64,000 bases of DNA. Origin: Neoscytalidium dimidiatum. Its lineage: Eukaryota; Ascomycota; Dothideomycetes; Botryosphaeriales; Botryosphaeriaceae. Within the stretch, counting starts at the first letter, position 1. Each line of letters starts with the position of its first letter. The notes under the pieces were generated by a model. It searched no databases, was not told where the DNA came from, and saw only the letters and a list, made by a program, of their open reading frames with translations. The position numbers were made by a program, and so were the translations under genes. The DNA is taken from the NCBI GenBank assembly GCA_037367355.1, contig CM074699.1, forward strand, positions 2,976,001-3,040,000, read 5' to 3'. This document shows positions 55,903 through 64,000 of the stretch, piece by piece.

Positions 55903-57781
55903 ATGCCTCTCAACCCGCAGGCCATCTACCCGGCCTCGGACCCCGAGTTCATCCAATTCCCTAGCCGGCGAAGCACTGTCCACGGCACCAAGGGCATCGT
56001 CTCCTCCACCCAGCCGCTCGCAACCCAAGCTGGCATCAGGATCCTGCACCAAGGTGGAAATGCCGCCGTACGCCTCCCAGACACCCTCATCTCCCTCCTC
56101 CACTAACTAAACACGCACACAGGACGCAGCAGTGGCCGTAGCGGCCGCGCTCAACATGACGGAGCCAGGCTCGACGGGCATCGGCGGCGACTGCTTCTGC
56201 CTCTTCTACGACGCCAAGACGAAGAAGGTGCACGCGATGAACGGGTCCGGCCGCAGCGGCGCGAACGTCACGCTGGACAGCGTGCGCAAGGACCTCGGCA
56301 CCCCGGCCGGCGAGACGGGCAGCATCCCCATGACGAGCGTGCACGCGGTGACGGTGCCGGGAGCCGCGGCCGGCTGGGTCGACGCCGTCGAGCGCTTCGG
56401 CAGCGGCAGGCTCTCGCTCGAGCAGATTCTGACGCCCGCCATCGAGCTGGGCGAGGAGGGCTTCCCCGTGTCGGAGCTGAGCTCGACGTTCTGGCATAAT
56501 AGCGAGGAGACGATCAGGAAAGCCTCGCCGAATTTCGCGGAGATGCTGAAGAAGGATCCTAAGGCGCGGGATGGGGTCAGGGCGCCGAATCCGGGCGAGA
56601 TCTTCAAGAACCCGACGCTTGCGAATACGTTTAGGTTGTTGGCAAAGCATGGGAAGAAGGGGTTCTATGAGGGGTCGGTCGCGGAGGCGTTGGTCAAGGT
56701 CGTGCAGGATTTGGGTGGAAGGCTGACGCTGGAGGATCTCAAGAAGCATGCGGAGTTGGGTAGTGAGCCGGTGGATGCGATATCTCTTAAGTTCAAGGGA
56801 CAGGGCGTGGGAGAGCTACACAAGAAGCATATGCACGATGGAGGCGATGAAGGCGTGGAAGTGTGGGAACACCCACCGAACGGTCAGGGCATCGTTGCGC
56901 TCATGGCACTGGGAATCCTGCAGGAGCTGGAGAAGACTGGCAAGATCCCCAAGTTTGGCGTCAAGGACCACAACTCCGCTGCGCACCTGCACGCTGTCGT
57001 TGAGTCTCTTCGCATCGCCTTCGCCGACGCCAACTGGTGGGTCACGGACCCGAACGTGGAAAATGTTCCCACGAAGGAGCTTATCTCGGAAGCCTATCTG
57101 GCCGAGCGGGCGAAGCTTTTTGACCCTTCACGCGCATCGGATATCCTCGACCACGGCTCACCCGCGCACAACCACAGCGACACGGTCTACTTCGCATGCA
57201 CAGACAGTGAAGGTAACGGTATCTCGTTTATCAACAGCAATTATGGCGGTTACGGCACGGCTATCATTCCCAAGGGTTGTGGATTCACTCTCCAAAACCG
57301 CGGCGCCAATTTCAGTCTTCAAGAAGGGCACCCCAATGTCATCAAGCCCAACAAGCGTCCCTACCACACTATCATCCCGGCCATGATCACCAACCCATCC
57401 GACGGCAGCCTGCACACTGTCTACGGCGTCATGGGAGGCTTCATGCAACCGCAAGGGCATGTCCAGGTGTTGTTGAATATGTTGGTATTCGGTCACACGC
57501 CTCAGGCGGCATTGGATGCGCCACGTTTGTGCATCGGTGCAGGCATGCCAGACCAGCGGAACAAGCAGGCGGTGGACCGCACGGTATATCTGGAGGACGG
57601 AATCAGGGAAGAGGAGGCGGAGAAACTGAAAGCCATGGGCCACAAGATCGAGTTTGTGAAAGGCCACAAGCGGGGACTGTTTGGCAGAGGGCAGGTTATC
57701 AGAAGCCATGTGGAGGACGGACAGGTGGTGTGGAGCGCTGGTAGCGATCCTCGTGGCGATGGAGCGGCGATGCCTGCGTAA
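55903..57781 (+). CDS. Gamma-glutamyltranspeptidase-family Ntn hydrolase
   Basis: Exons are 55903-56067 and 56123-57781, giving 607 residues. The 55-nt intron (GTACGC donor, CTAAC branch, CACAG acceptor) joins GGNAA to DAAVAVAAALN, a conserved block of the family. Other signatures are STGIGGDCFCLFYD, the autocleavage site HSDTVYFACTD with the presumed nucleophile Thr409, NSNYGGYGTAIIP and a C-terminal GVMGGFMQPQGHVQVLLN. Such proenzymes cleave themselves into two subunits and hydrolyse gamma-glutamyl or related amide bonds. There is no signal peptide or N-terminal membrane anchor, so it is probably intracellular. That is unlike classical secreted or vacuolar glutathione hydrolases and closer to the bacterial YwrD-like or acylase branches. 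Exact substrate unknown. Confidence 0.9.
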
Positions 57782-58466
57782 GTGGGGTATAAGGGAAGCA
57801 TGTCGGAGAATTTCATAGTAGCTCGATGTCGAAGATCAGACAATTGAAACATGAGACGAATAGAATGGCTAGCAGCAGCGCAGTGATCGCATTGCAGGGC
57901 CGCCACGTGGTGCAGTCTGGGGCAGGCAGGCGGTAAGGGCCACAGGGCCACAGGGCCACAAGGCTTAGGCGTAGGCTAAAGCCGGGGGCAGCCGCTCGGA
58001 CCAGCTTCGGGCCGGACGGGCGACGGCGAAAGTCAGACACAGCCAAAGAGATGAGCAAGGGCTTCCAGCATCTTCACCCAGAGCTTCCACTCCCACCCAC
58101 CGTCACGCCGCCAATAACATCCACGAGCGCTGTCTGTCCTGTACAATAGTGTCGACGCTCGTTTGATCACCGTCCTTTCGCACCTCACCTGTCGCTCCGG
58201 TAAGTGCATCTCAGCCGCACTCGCAACCTGGCGCCTGTCCGAGGAGGGGCATCCAGGGTGTGTGCATCATCATCACCGACCACACCTAAAGCTAACCGGG
58301 GGGCCCTCTCTCTCCAGACGCAATAGCCAAAAAGAGATCGGCGCCACACCATCACCCCCTTGTCAAACACCGAACCATAAAAAGTATCTCCCACACCTCT
58401 CCTACACCACCGCCGACCGAGTCCACCTCGAGGATCCGGATCGACAAACCAACGGACGAACGACCC
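57782..58466. other. Intergenic region
   Basis: This contains the 3' end of the preceding gene and the promoter of the next. A short GGGCCACA repeat (three copies) lies near 57,939-57,960. No gene seen. Confidence 0.5.
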
Positions 58467-59354
58467 ATGGACTCAATGCGCAGTCTCAACACGTCGCTGC
58501 CCTCGGCGCGGCGCCGCCCGCAGCCGCCCGCTCAGCTGCTGCAGGCCTTCAAGACGGCAGCCTTGCAGGTGACGAACCTGTACAAGGCCGCCGCCACCGA
58601 CCGCGAGCAGGCGCACGACGAGGGTTACCTGGCCGCTCTCGAGGACATGCTGAGCTTCCTGGACGCCGAGAACCTGGGCGTCGGAGACGGCGAGGGCTGG
58701 CGCGTGCGCCAGTGGGTGACGGAGAAGCTGCAGGAGAGCATGGCGGCCGGCAGCAACGGCATGGACAGCGACGACGACAAGGACGCCGGCGCGGGTGCGA
58801 ATGAGGATGCTGCTTCCCGTGCCCGCAGCTCGTCGCCCGTGCTGAGCCGCCGCCCTCCGCCCTCTGCTGGCCCGACAGATGACTCGTCAGCAACGACGAC
58901 GACGCCATCCGTTGTGCCCTCGACTACCGCTGCTGCTGTGCCGTCGGAGCAGCAAACCACCGTTGTCTCCGAGAGGCCCGCTGCCGTGTTCGACACGACC
59001 AGCCTACCCAAGTCGGACTTCACCTTCCGCGCCTCGGCCCAGCTGCCCGACCTCGACATGGACGCGGACGACCAGCAGCAACAACAGCAACTCGCCGACA
59101 ATAACAACAACTTCAACGTCTTCCCCCGCCATCACAACACTCGCTCCTCCAGCAATCGCGCACGCCACCACCATCACCAGAACGCCGCCTCCGCCGCCGC
59201 CGTGGCAGCAGCAGCTGCCGCGCAGATCGGGAATCTAGGACAGGGCGCGGGGTTTAAGCGACGAGCACCATTGGGGGATTTCTTCGATATTGCGGGCTTG
59301 GGGAATGGGAAGGATGGATTCGGAGGGGGTGGGAAGAGGGGGAGGTTCACGTAG
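58467..59354 (+). CDS. HAPSTR1/DUF4588-like conserved fungal protein
   Basis: This single-exon protein has 295 residues. The N-terminal region, residues about 20-95 (QLLQAFKTAALQVTNLYKAA, EGYLAALEDMLSFLD, WRVRQWVTEKL), is the conserved part. Its AA.QVT.LYK core resembles the DUF4588 family that includes human HAPSTR1, a HUWE1 partner in stress responses. That assignment is from memory and moderate. The middle is Ser/Thr/Pro-rich with Gln, Asn, His and Ala runs. The C-terminus GFKRRAPLGDFFDIAGLG ending in GKRGRF is a conserved short motif in fungal homologues. It is likely nuclear or nucleocytoplasmic. Confidence 0.7.
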   Translation: MDSMRSLNTSLPSARRRPQPPAQLLQAFKTAALQVTNLYKAAATDREQAHDEGYLAALEDMLSFLDAENLGVGDGEGWRVRQWVTEKLQESMAAGSNGMDSDDDKDAGAGANEDAASRARSSSPVLSRRPPPSAGPTDDSSATTTTPSVVPSTTAAAVPSEQQTTVVSERPAAVFDTTSLPKSDFTFRASAQLPDLDMDADDQQQQQQLADNNNNFNVFPRHHNTRSSSNRARHHHHQNAASAAAVAAAAAAQIGNLGQGAGFKRRAPLGDFFDIAGLGNGKDGFGGGGKRGRFT

Positions 59355-60568
59355 GGGAGGGAGGAGACTCCAAAGTGGGGGAGGGGTTTCAGGTTGGAAG
59401 CAATTCGCTCATGCATGGTGGTCAAGAAAGGGAATTACTTATTTTTCGGTCATGAAGGATTATTCTGTTATGAAGCGGGGGTAGAGCGAGATGGAGTAAG
59501 AGATGGAGCATCGTAGATGCGGAGGGAAATAAGCTTGGGGAATCATTCTGCATCTTATCATCGGGGGATGGAGATGGAGTTTGCTCGTTTCATTTTCTCT
59601 TTTTGTTGAAGGCTTTCTTTACGGGGATATCCATATACCACAAAGCAGAAGTGTGAGGCATAGGGAAAGCATAGTAACGGAGTTTTGTGATGGGGTCGTG
59701 CATGGTTATCTTTGGGTCGTCCTTTTCTCTTCCTTTCATGTCTGCAGGCTGCATTGAGAGGCGGAGTGTTGGGAACCGAAGATGTTTTCGGCATTATTGA
59801 TCTTTCGTCAGTGGATTTATTCATGGCATGGGGAGAAGATCTAGGAAGAGAAAGGTAGCATGAACTGTGGGGACCTCTCTTCCTCTAGTTACCACTTATT
59901 TGCGTTATTTCGTGTGATCTGGAAAGCATTTGGTTCATATTTGGATTGAATGGAGGGAAACGAGGCTGGGATGATGACTTGGCTGATTCTATTATTTACT
60001 AAGCTCACTGGATCTCGGAGGGAATGATGATAGCGATTGGGACTCACGTAGCATAATTGTACTGGAATAGTGTTAGGACCGCGCCATGTTGAGATGTGGT
60101 TGGGAGAGATTCTTTATGCTCTGGAAAATCTATTTTCGTAGTTTTTATTCGTGACTATGGGCACATGGGTCTCGCGAGGTTTTCTCGGCGTAGAGAAGGC
60201 ATAGCCGCCTGCATCGTACGCTCGTGACCATCCGCAAAGTGAATTTCTTAATTCATCGATGATGAGTAGAGACGATCAAGTTGTTTGTTGACATCTCCGG
60301 ATTAATCCAGCACTTCTCGTATGGCTTCAACTCTCGCCACTTCTCCACAACTCTTTGGAGCCTCGGCAGAATCGCTCGCACTATGTCACTTGAGAAGAAC
60401 AGGAAAAAGAAAAGAAACCGAGCAGAGAGTCCGCCAACGCCATACCAGCTCAGCCATGAACAAAATCCCAACGCCGCCCAATGTAACGTCCGCCTCGTTA
60501 TATTCCTCTCTTCGTACGTTCGCCATTATTCCAATCATTTTTCCACCCTTCCGGAGTGTACAGATCAA
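59355..60568. other. Intergenic region between convergent genes
   Basis: More than 1.2 kb separates the two stop codons. The first part is G-rich 3' flank. I see no supported gene or RNA. Confidence 0.45.
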
Positions 60569-61011
60569 TCAATTGACTAGCCGATACACCCCCAATCCCA
60601 CCAGCGTCGCCGCCAGCCCCGTTATCGACGCCTTCCGCGCCCGCAACCCCAGAAATGACTTGCTCGCCAGTATCCGCGCGCGCTCCTGCCGCAGTTGCGA
60701 GTGCCCAGAGATGTAGCTGTAGATGCCGAGGCCGATGAATGCGGAGGCGCCTATTTCGCAGGCCTCGTTAGCCATTGCTCTGTATAGAGCGCTTTGAGGG
60801 TGCGGTCAAGTGCGTTTTGCAGGTAAAATGGTAGACAGATGTGCGTGATGGGGAGCGGAATTCAGGCGCACTTACCCATGACGCGGCATGGCGTACAGTC
60901 GTCGACTTGGCGCCGGTCTTCTTCGAGCATTTTGCTGAGCGGCGGCGGTTGTTCGAGCGGGAGGTCGCGCGCGCGCTGGGCGGCGGAGGTGGTTGCGGCG
61001 TCTTCGGCCAT
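60569..61011 (-). CDS. DMAC1-like (DUF4536) small membrane protein
   Basis: Exons are 60876-61011 and 60569-60750, giving 105 residues. The 125-nt intron (60751-60875, GTAAGT to AAATAG) joins CRVMG to ASAFIGLG in frame. The core DDCTPCRVMG followed by SAFIGLGIYSYISGHSQL matches the DUF4536/DMAC1 (TMEM261) domain, whose animal members help assemble the distal membrane arm of mitochondrial complex I. Two hydrophobic segments are present (about 47-62 and 86-104). The N-terminal about 35 residues are polar and Pro-rich. A role in complex I assembly is inference from the family. Confidence 0.78.
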
Positions 61012-61229
61012 CTTCTCTCGTCTCTTGGTATGCGGAGCGATGGATTGGTGTTTTCGCGAGATTGGAGTAGCAGTGGAGTACCCTGGCTAGGAGGAATGGC
61101 GGTGGAAGGTTTCACAGGTGGTGTCGAAGTGGTGTGGTGGAGAGAGCGAAATGTTGAGGTTTATGTTTGGATGCAACGCGCGATGCGGTGATCCGCAATG
61201 CGCCTACGGCGCGAGTCATGTCGGCTAGC

Positions 61230-63409
61230 GATGTCATAGGGTAAGAGTCTTGCGGAAATCCACGACGCTTGATTCATGCAGCGAATATATATATGCAACT
61301 GTGTGCGATGACCACAAATCGGTGCGAAAGAAACTGTAGTCAAATGCTTGTTTGATCGTGAGCTTCCATTGGCCACTTTGGTGCAATATCCAAAGGGCTT
61401 CAAATCCTCTTTCTTTCTCCTCCAGATCCATCCATCATGCGAGAGCGCGAGTCTCAGACAAAACGAGCTCTGCCATAGTCTCCAAAGCTGACTCACAGCT
61501 TTGAATTCAGACAGAATCTTTATCCCAGCCATGAAGACGCCTTGATCCACCAAATCTAAAGCGGCTTTTCCCTTCTCAATTATTCACCTCGATGTCAATA
61601 TCCCGGCGTTCGAGGAAGAAGCGTATTGCTGCTACACTTTTGGAGTGCGTAGCAAAGTGTAGGGCCGTCCAGCGACCAATATTTTGGGAATTGATGAGTA
61701 GATCTTCGACTTTGACGAAGAGCTTAATGATGTCGGCATGCCCCGTTGAGGCGGCAAGCATCAGTGGTCCTTCACTGCTGCAGCTCGAAAGATTGACATC
61801 AACTTCTCCGCACTTGAGCTCCGGGAAGAATTTGACCACATTTTTATGTCCTTGAAGTGCCGCAAATGCAAGAGCGGTATATCCGAAAGGGCCCTGGAAG
61901 TTGATATCGACGCGATCGCGCGCAGAGCTGAGGAAGAGCTTGACAATATCCACCTTGCCCTTTCTTCATTGTTGGATCAAAAGCCTTTCTCCGGGCTTCC
62001 TGCACGCATTGAGATTGACTTCTGGCCGGTTCATGAGCATCTCTGCAATGCTCACGCCTTCGATCTTGTCCAGTGCACATGATAGTGGCGTGTCGCCACG
62101 TACATCTTGGAGATTCGGTAAATGCCTTCTTGCTGGAGCAGAAGCTCAGTAACAGCTTTGGACCCGCATCTTACGGCCGTGACGAGTGGGGTACGGCTGC
62201 CAAATTATGTTGAGTTGATGTCGCTGCCCGAATGGGTCGAGAAATCATTTTGTACACACACGCTCGCCACCACCGGCGCTGTCGACGAGGGCATGGTAAT
62301 AAGATGTTGGCTCGAAGGCTTTGACAGCTCTGGCGGAGATGGAAGATTCCTTGAAAGCTCCACTTCTTCGGCCGCTAGTGCGAAGTCCAATGGTCTAAGC
62401 CCCCGGCCACTGGCTTCATTGGCAGTGCTACCCTGCTCCAGAAGCTTGTAGAAAAACAGCTCAAGGCCGAACCAAGCAGCAACATGGATTCCGGTGTTTC
62501 CATAGGAGGCTCTGGGCGTTCGTGGGTGGTTCCAGCAAGATACGTTAAGAGCAGCATCATTTTTGAAGAACTGCAGAGCCAGAGCTAGCATATCCTGTTG
62601 GACTGGCTTCGCATGATGATTCTAATGCTGTGACACGTATAGGGTAAATGGATACTCCTGCAATGTCCTTTTCAAGCATTGATCTCTGAAAGTAGCGGAT
62701 CTGCTGATTCCAAGAAGCATCAGATAGGTAATAATACATTTCGAAGCAAGCTCATCCGGCGCAACGGCGCATGTGGCACCCATGCAGACATTCCGGTCTT
62801 GTTGAAGTATTCTTGGATGGTGTAATGAACGAGTTTGAGTGTCTCGCTTGTAGAGTCAACTAACACCAGGTCGGCTCGGGCAGAGACAACATCTTCAAGA
62901 TCCGGAACGCAGTCCGGGTCAATATTTTCATCCCCCGGAGAAACTGGGAGAGCATGGATGAACTGCGAAGTTGAATCCTTCTCGTGCGAGCTCGCTGATG
63001 TCGGCAGGCTGTCTATCTATCCGCTTCAGGATCGCGTCGTACGTAAGCGGAAGAGCATCCGATCCCTTCGGCAGAATTTTCAAGGCTTCTTTCAGGTCCT
63101 TCGCTTGTACTTTATTCTGCAAAGATTGGATATGGAGAGTTGCGAGTAGGAACCTGGGATCATTGAGTAACGACATAATTGAACGAGGACTGGAAATTCT
63201 AAGTGAAATTCGGATTCTGCGACTTATATCCCATCCGTAACCTTACCTATCTCCCTTTCAGTCTGTAGTGGAAGCTCCGTGTTCCTTGGTACGAATTCAG
63301 GCAAAGAAGACATATTATCGGAGATGTACCGTTCAACATCAGCATCTGTTGCCCTAATCTCAATAGAAGGGCTTCCAGAGAACTCTGCATCAGCAAAATT
63401 CCCCAGCAA
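61230..63409 (-). pseudogene. NACHT (STAND)-ankyrin protein gene, degraded
   Basis: Reading the minus strand from 63,409 gives the C-terminal part of a fungal NACHT module: SPSIEIRATDADVERYI and SSLPEFVPRNTEL, then RFLLATLHIQSLQNK, ALPLTYDAILKRI and, after a frame change, DLEDVVSARADLVLVDS and LKLVHYTIQEYFNKTG. Ankyrin repeats follow: NTGIHVAAWFGLELFFYKLL, SRTPLVTAVRCGSKAVTELL, RGDTPLSCALDKIEG, GYTALAFAALQGHKNVVKF, WTALHFATHSKSVAAIRF. At least three frameshifts (near 62,960, 62,110 and 61,575) and in-frame stops (TAA after DINST, TGA after LLIQQ) interrupt it. The P-loop half would lie to the right, where AT-rich minisatellite sequence begins. Confidence 0.7.
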
Positions 63410-63439
63410 ATTTCGGCTAAGAGCCTTAGGTCTAGCAGG

Positions 63440-63597
63440 AAACGTGCCTACCTATCTAGCTCGTAGCTATAATTTTCTAGCGCTAAACTTCGTAGAGACT
63501 CGTATAAATAAGCTAATTAATAAATTTATAATATTTTACTAGTTTAGGCCGTTTATTAAGTCTAAATTAAATCTAAATTTCTATTAGATTCTAGTAG
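63440..63597. repeat. AT-rich RIP-like boundary segment
   Basis: Composition switches to TA-rich and CA/TG-poor at about 63,440, between the NACHT relic and the minisatellite. It is the same signature as the 23-38 kb block. Confidence 0.55.
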
Positions 63598-64000
63598 TCT
63601 AGAGCTTCTAAAGCTTTTAGAGCTTCTAGAGCTTCTAGAGCTTCTAGAGCTTCTAGAGCTTCTAGAGCGTCTAGAGCTTCTAGAGCGTCTAGAGCGTCTA
63701 AAGCTTCTAGAGCTTCTAGAGCTTCTAGAGCTTTTAGAGCGTTTAGAGCGTCTAGTACTTCTAGAATATCTAGTACGTCTAATACTTTTAGTACTTTTAA
63801 AGCTTCTAAAGCTTCTAGAGTATCTAGAGCGTCTAAAGCGTCTAAAGTTTCTAGAACGTTTAATATATCTAGTATTTCTAAAGCGTCTAGTACGTCTAGT
63901 ACTTCTAGTACTTTTAGAGCTTTTAGTACTTTTAAAGCGTTTAGAGCTTCTAGAGCTTCTAGAGTTTCTAAAGTATCTAAAGTTTCTAAAGCGTCTAGAG
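63598..64000. repeat. 9-bp minisatellite, unit AGAGCTTCT
   Basis: About 45 tandem units fill the last 400 bp and run off the window. Common variants are AGAGCGTCT, AAAGCTTCT, AGTACTTCT and AGTATTTCT. Differences between units are mostly transitions of the RIP type. The unit keeps a 9-bp register, so open frames through it would give a three-residue repeat. Confidence 0.9.

Noticed and set aside
56087..57709. Minus-strand frames of 130-220 codons
   Set aside because: They are antisense to the gamma-glutamyltranspeptidase-like gene and carry no recognisable motifs.
58163..58804. A 213-codon plus-strand frame overlapping the HAPSTR1-like gene
   Set aside because: It reads the same DNA in another frame and is dominated by Arg/Ala/Gly from GC-rich codons; the 58,467 frame has the conserved motifs.
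63598..64000. Possible CRISPR array
   Set aside because: Units are 9 bp without unique spacers; this is a minisatellite in a eukaryotic genome.

Overview
The window looks like a scaffold piece from a filamentous ascomycete (Pezizomycotina). The evidence is short spliceosomal introns of about 50-90 bp with CTGAC/CTAAC-like branch sites, a quinate-utilisation (qut/qa) gene group, SAT4-type membrane protein, HET, NACHT-ankyrin and SPRY relics, and a very strong repeat-induced point mutation (RIP) signature. I could not fix the genus from sequence alone; the class (perhaps Dothideomycetes) is a guess.

Layout. Positions 1-4,880 are mostly non-coding, with one short secreted/membrane protein candidate (197-700). 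A divergent six-exon calmodulin (4,881-5,765, minus) follows. Positions 6,695-16,550 hold the metabolic core of the window: a QutA-type activator (minus), a divergently transcribed QutR-type repressor (plus), a shikimate/quinate dehydrogenase-like protein that lacks the catalytic Asp, an NTF2/SnoaL-like protein, a 3-dehydroshikimate dehydratase (QutC), and an apparently intact quinate/shikimate dehydrogenase (QutB). These convert quinate to dehydroquinate and dehydroshikimate to protocatechuate, under a paired activator and repressor. The catabolic dehydroquinase (QutE) and quinate permease (QutD) are not in the window.

Positions 16,600-23,000 are gene-poor and contain broken genes (ankyrin plus SPRY, HET N-terminus) and a SAT4-type integral membrane protein. 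From about 23,030 to 37,830 lies a transposon graveyard almost free of CA and TG dinucleotides. It holds a Ty3/Gypsy chromovirus-type element (about 24,350-29,580), a Tad1-like LINE (about 30,850-37,030), tandem LTR-like repeats and a long inverted repeat that flanks the LINE. Its right shoulder holds a broken methyltransferase gene, an array of hairpin-forming repeats (40,628-40,990) and a 670-residue uncharacterised protein.

From 44,835 to 61,011 the sequence is ordinary housekeeping chromosome, mostly in divergent pairs: Prp24/SART3-like U6 snRNP protein, mitochondrial ribosomal protein uL22, Utp15, a TMEM234-like protein, mitochondrial release factor 1, a gamma-glutamyltranspeptidase-family protein, a HAPSTR1/DUF4588-like protein and a DMAC1-like (DUF4536) protein. 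The right end (61,230-64,000) holds a NACHT-ankyrin pseudogene and then a 9-bp minisatellite that runs off the window.

Exon boundaries below were read by eye from splice signals, reading-frame agreement and family conservation; none has been tested against transcripts.
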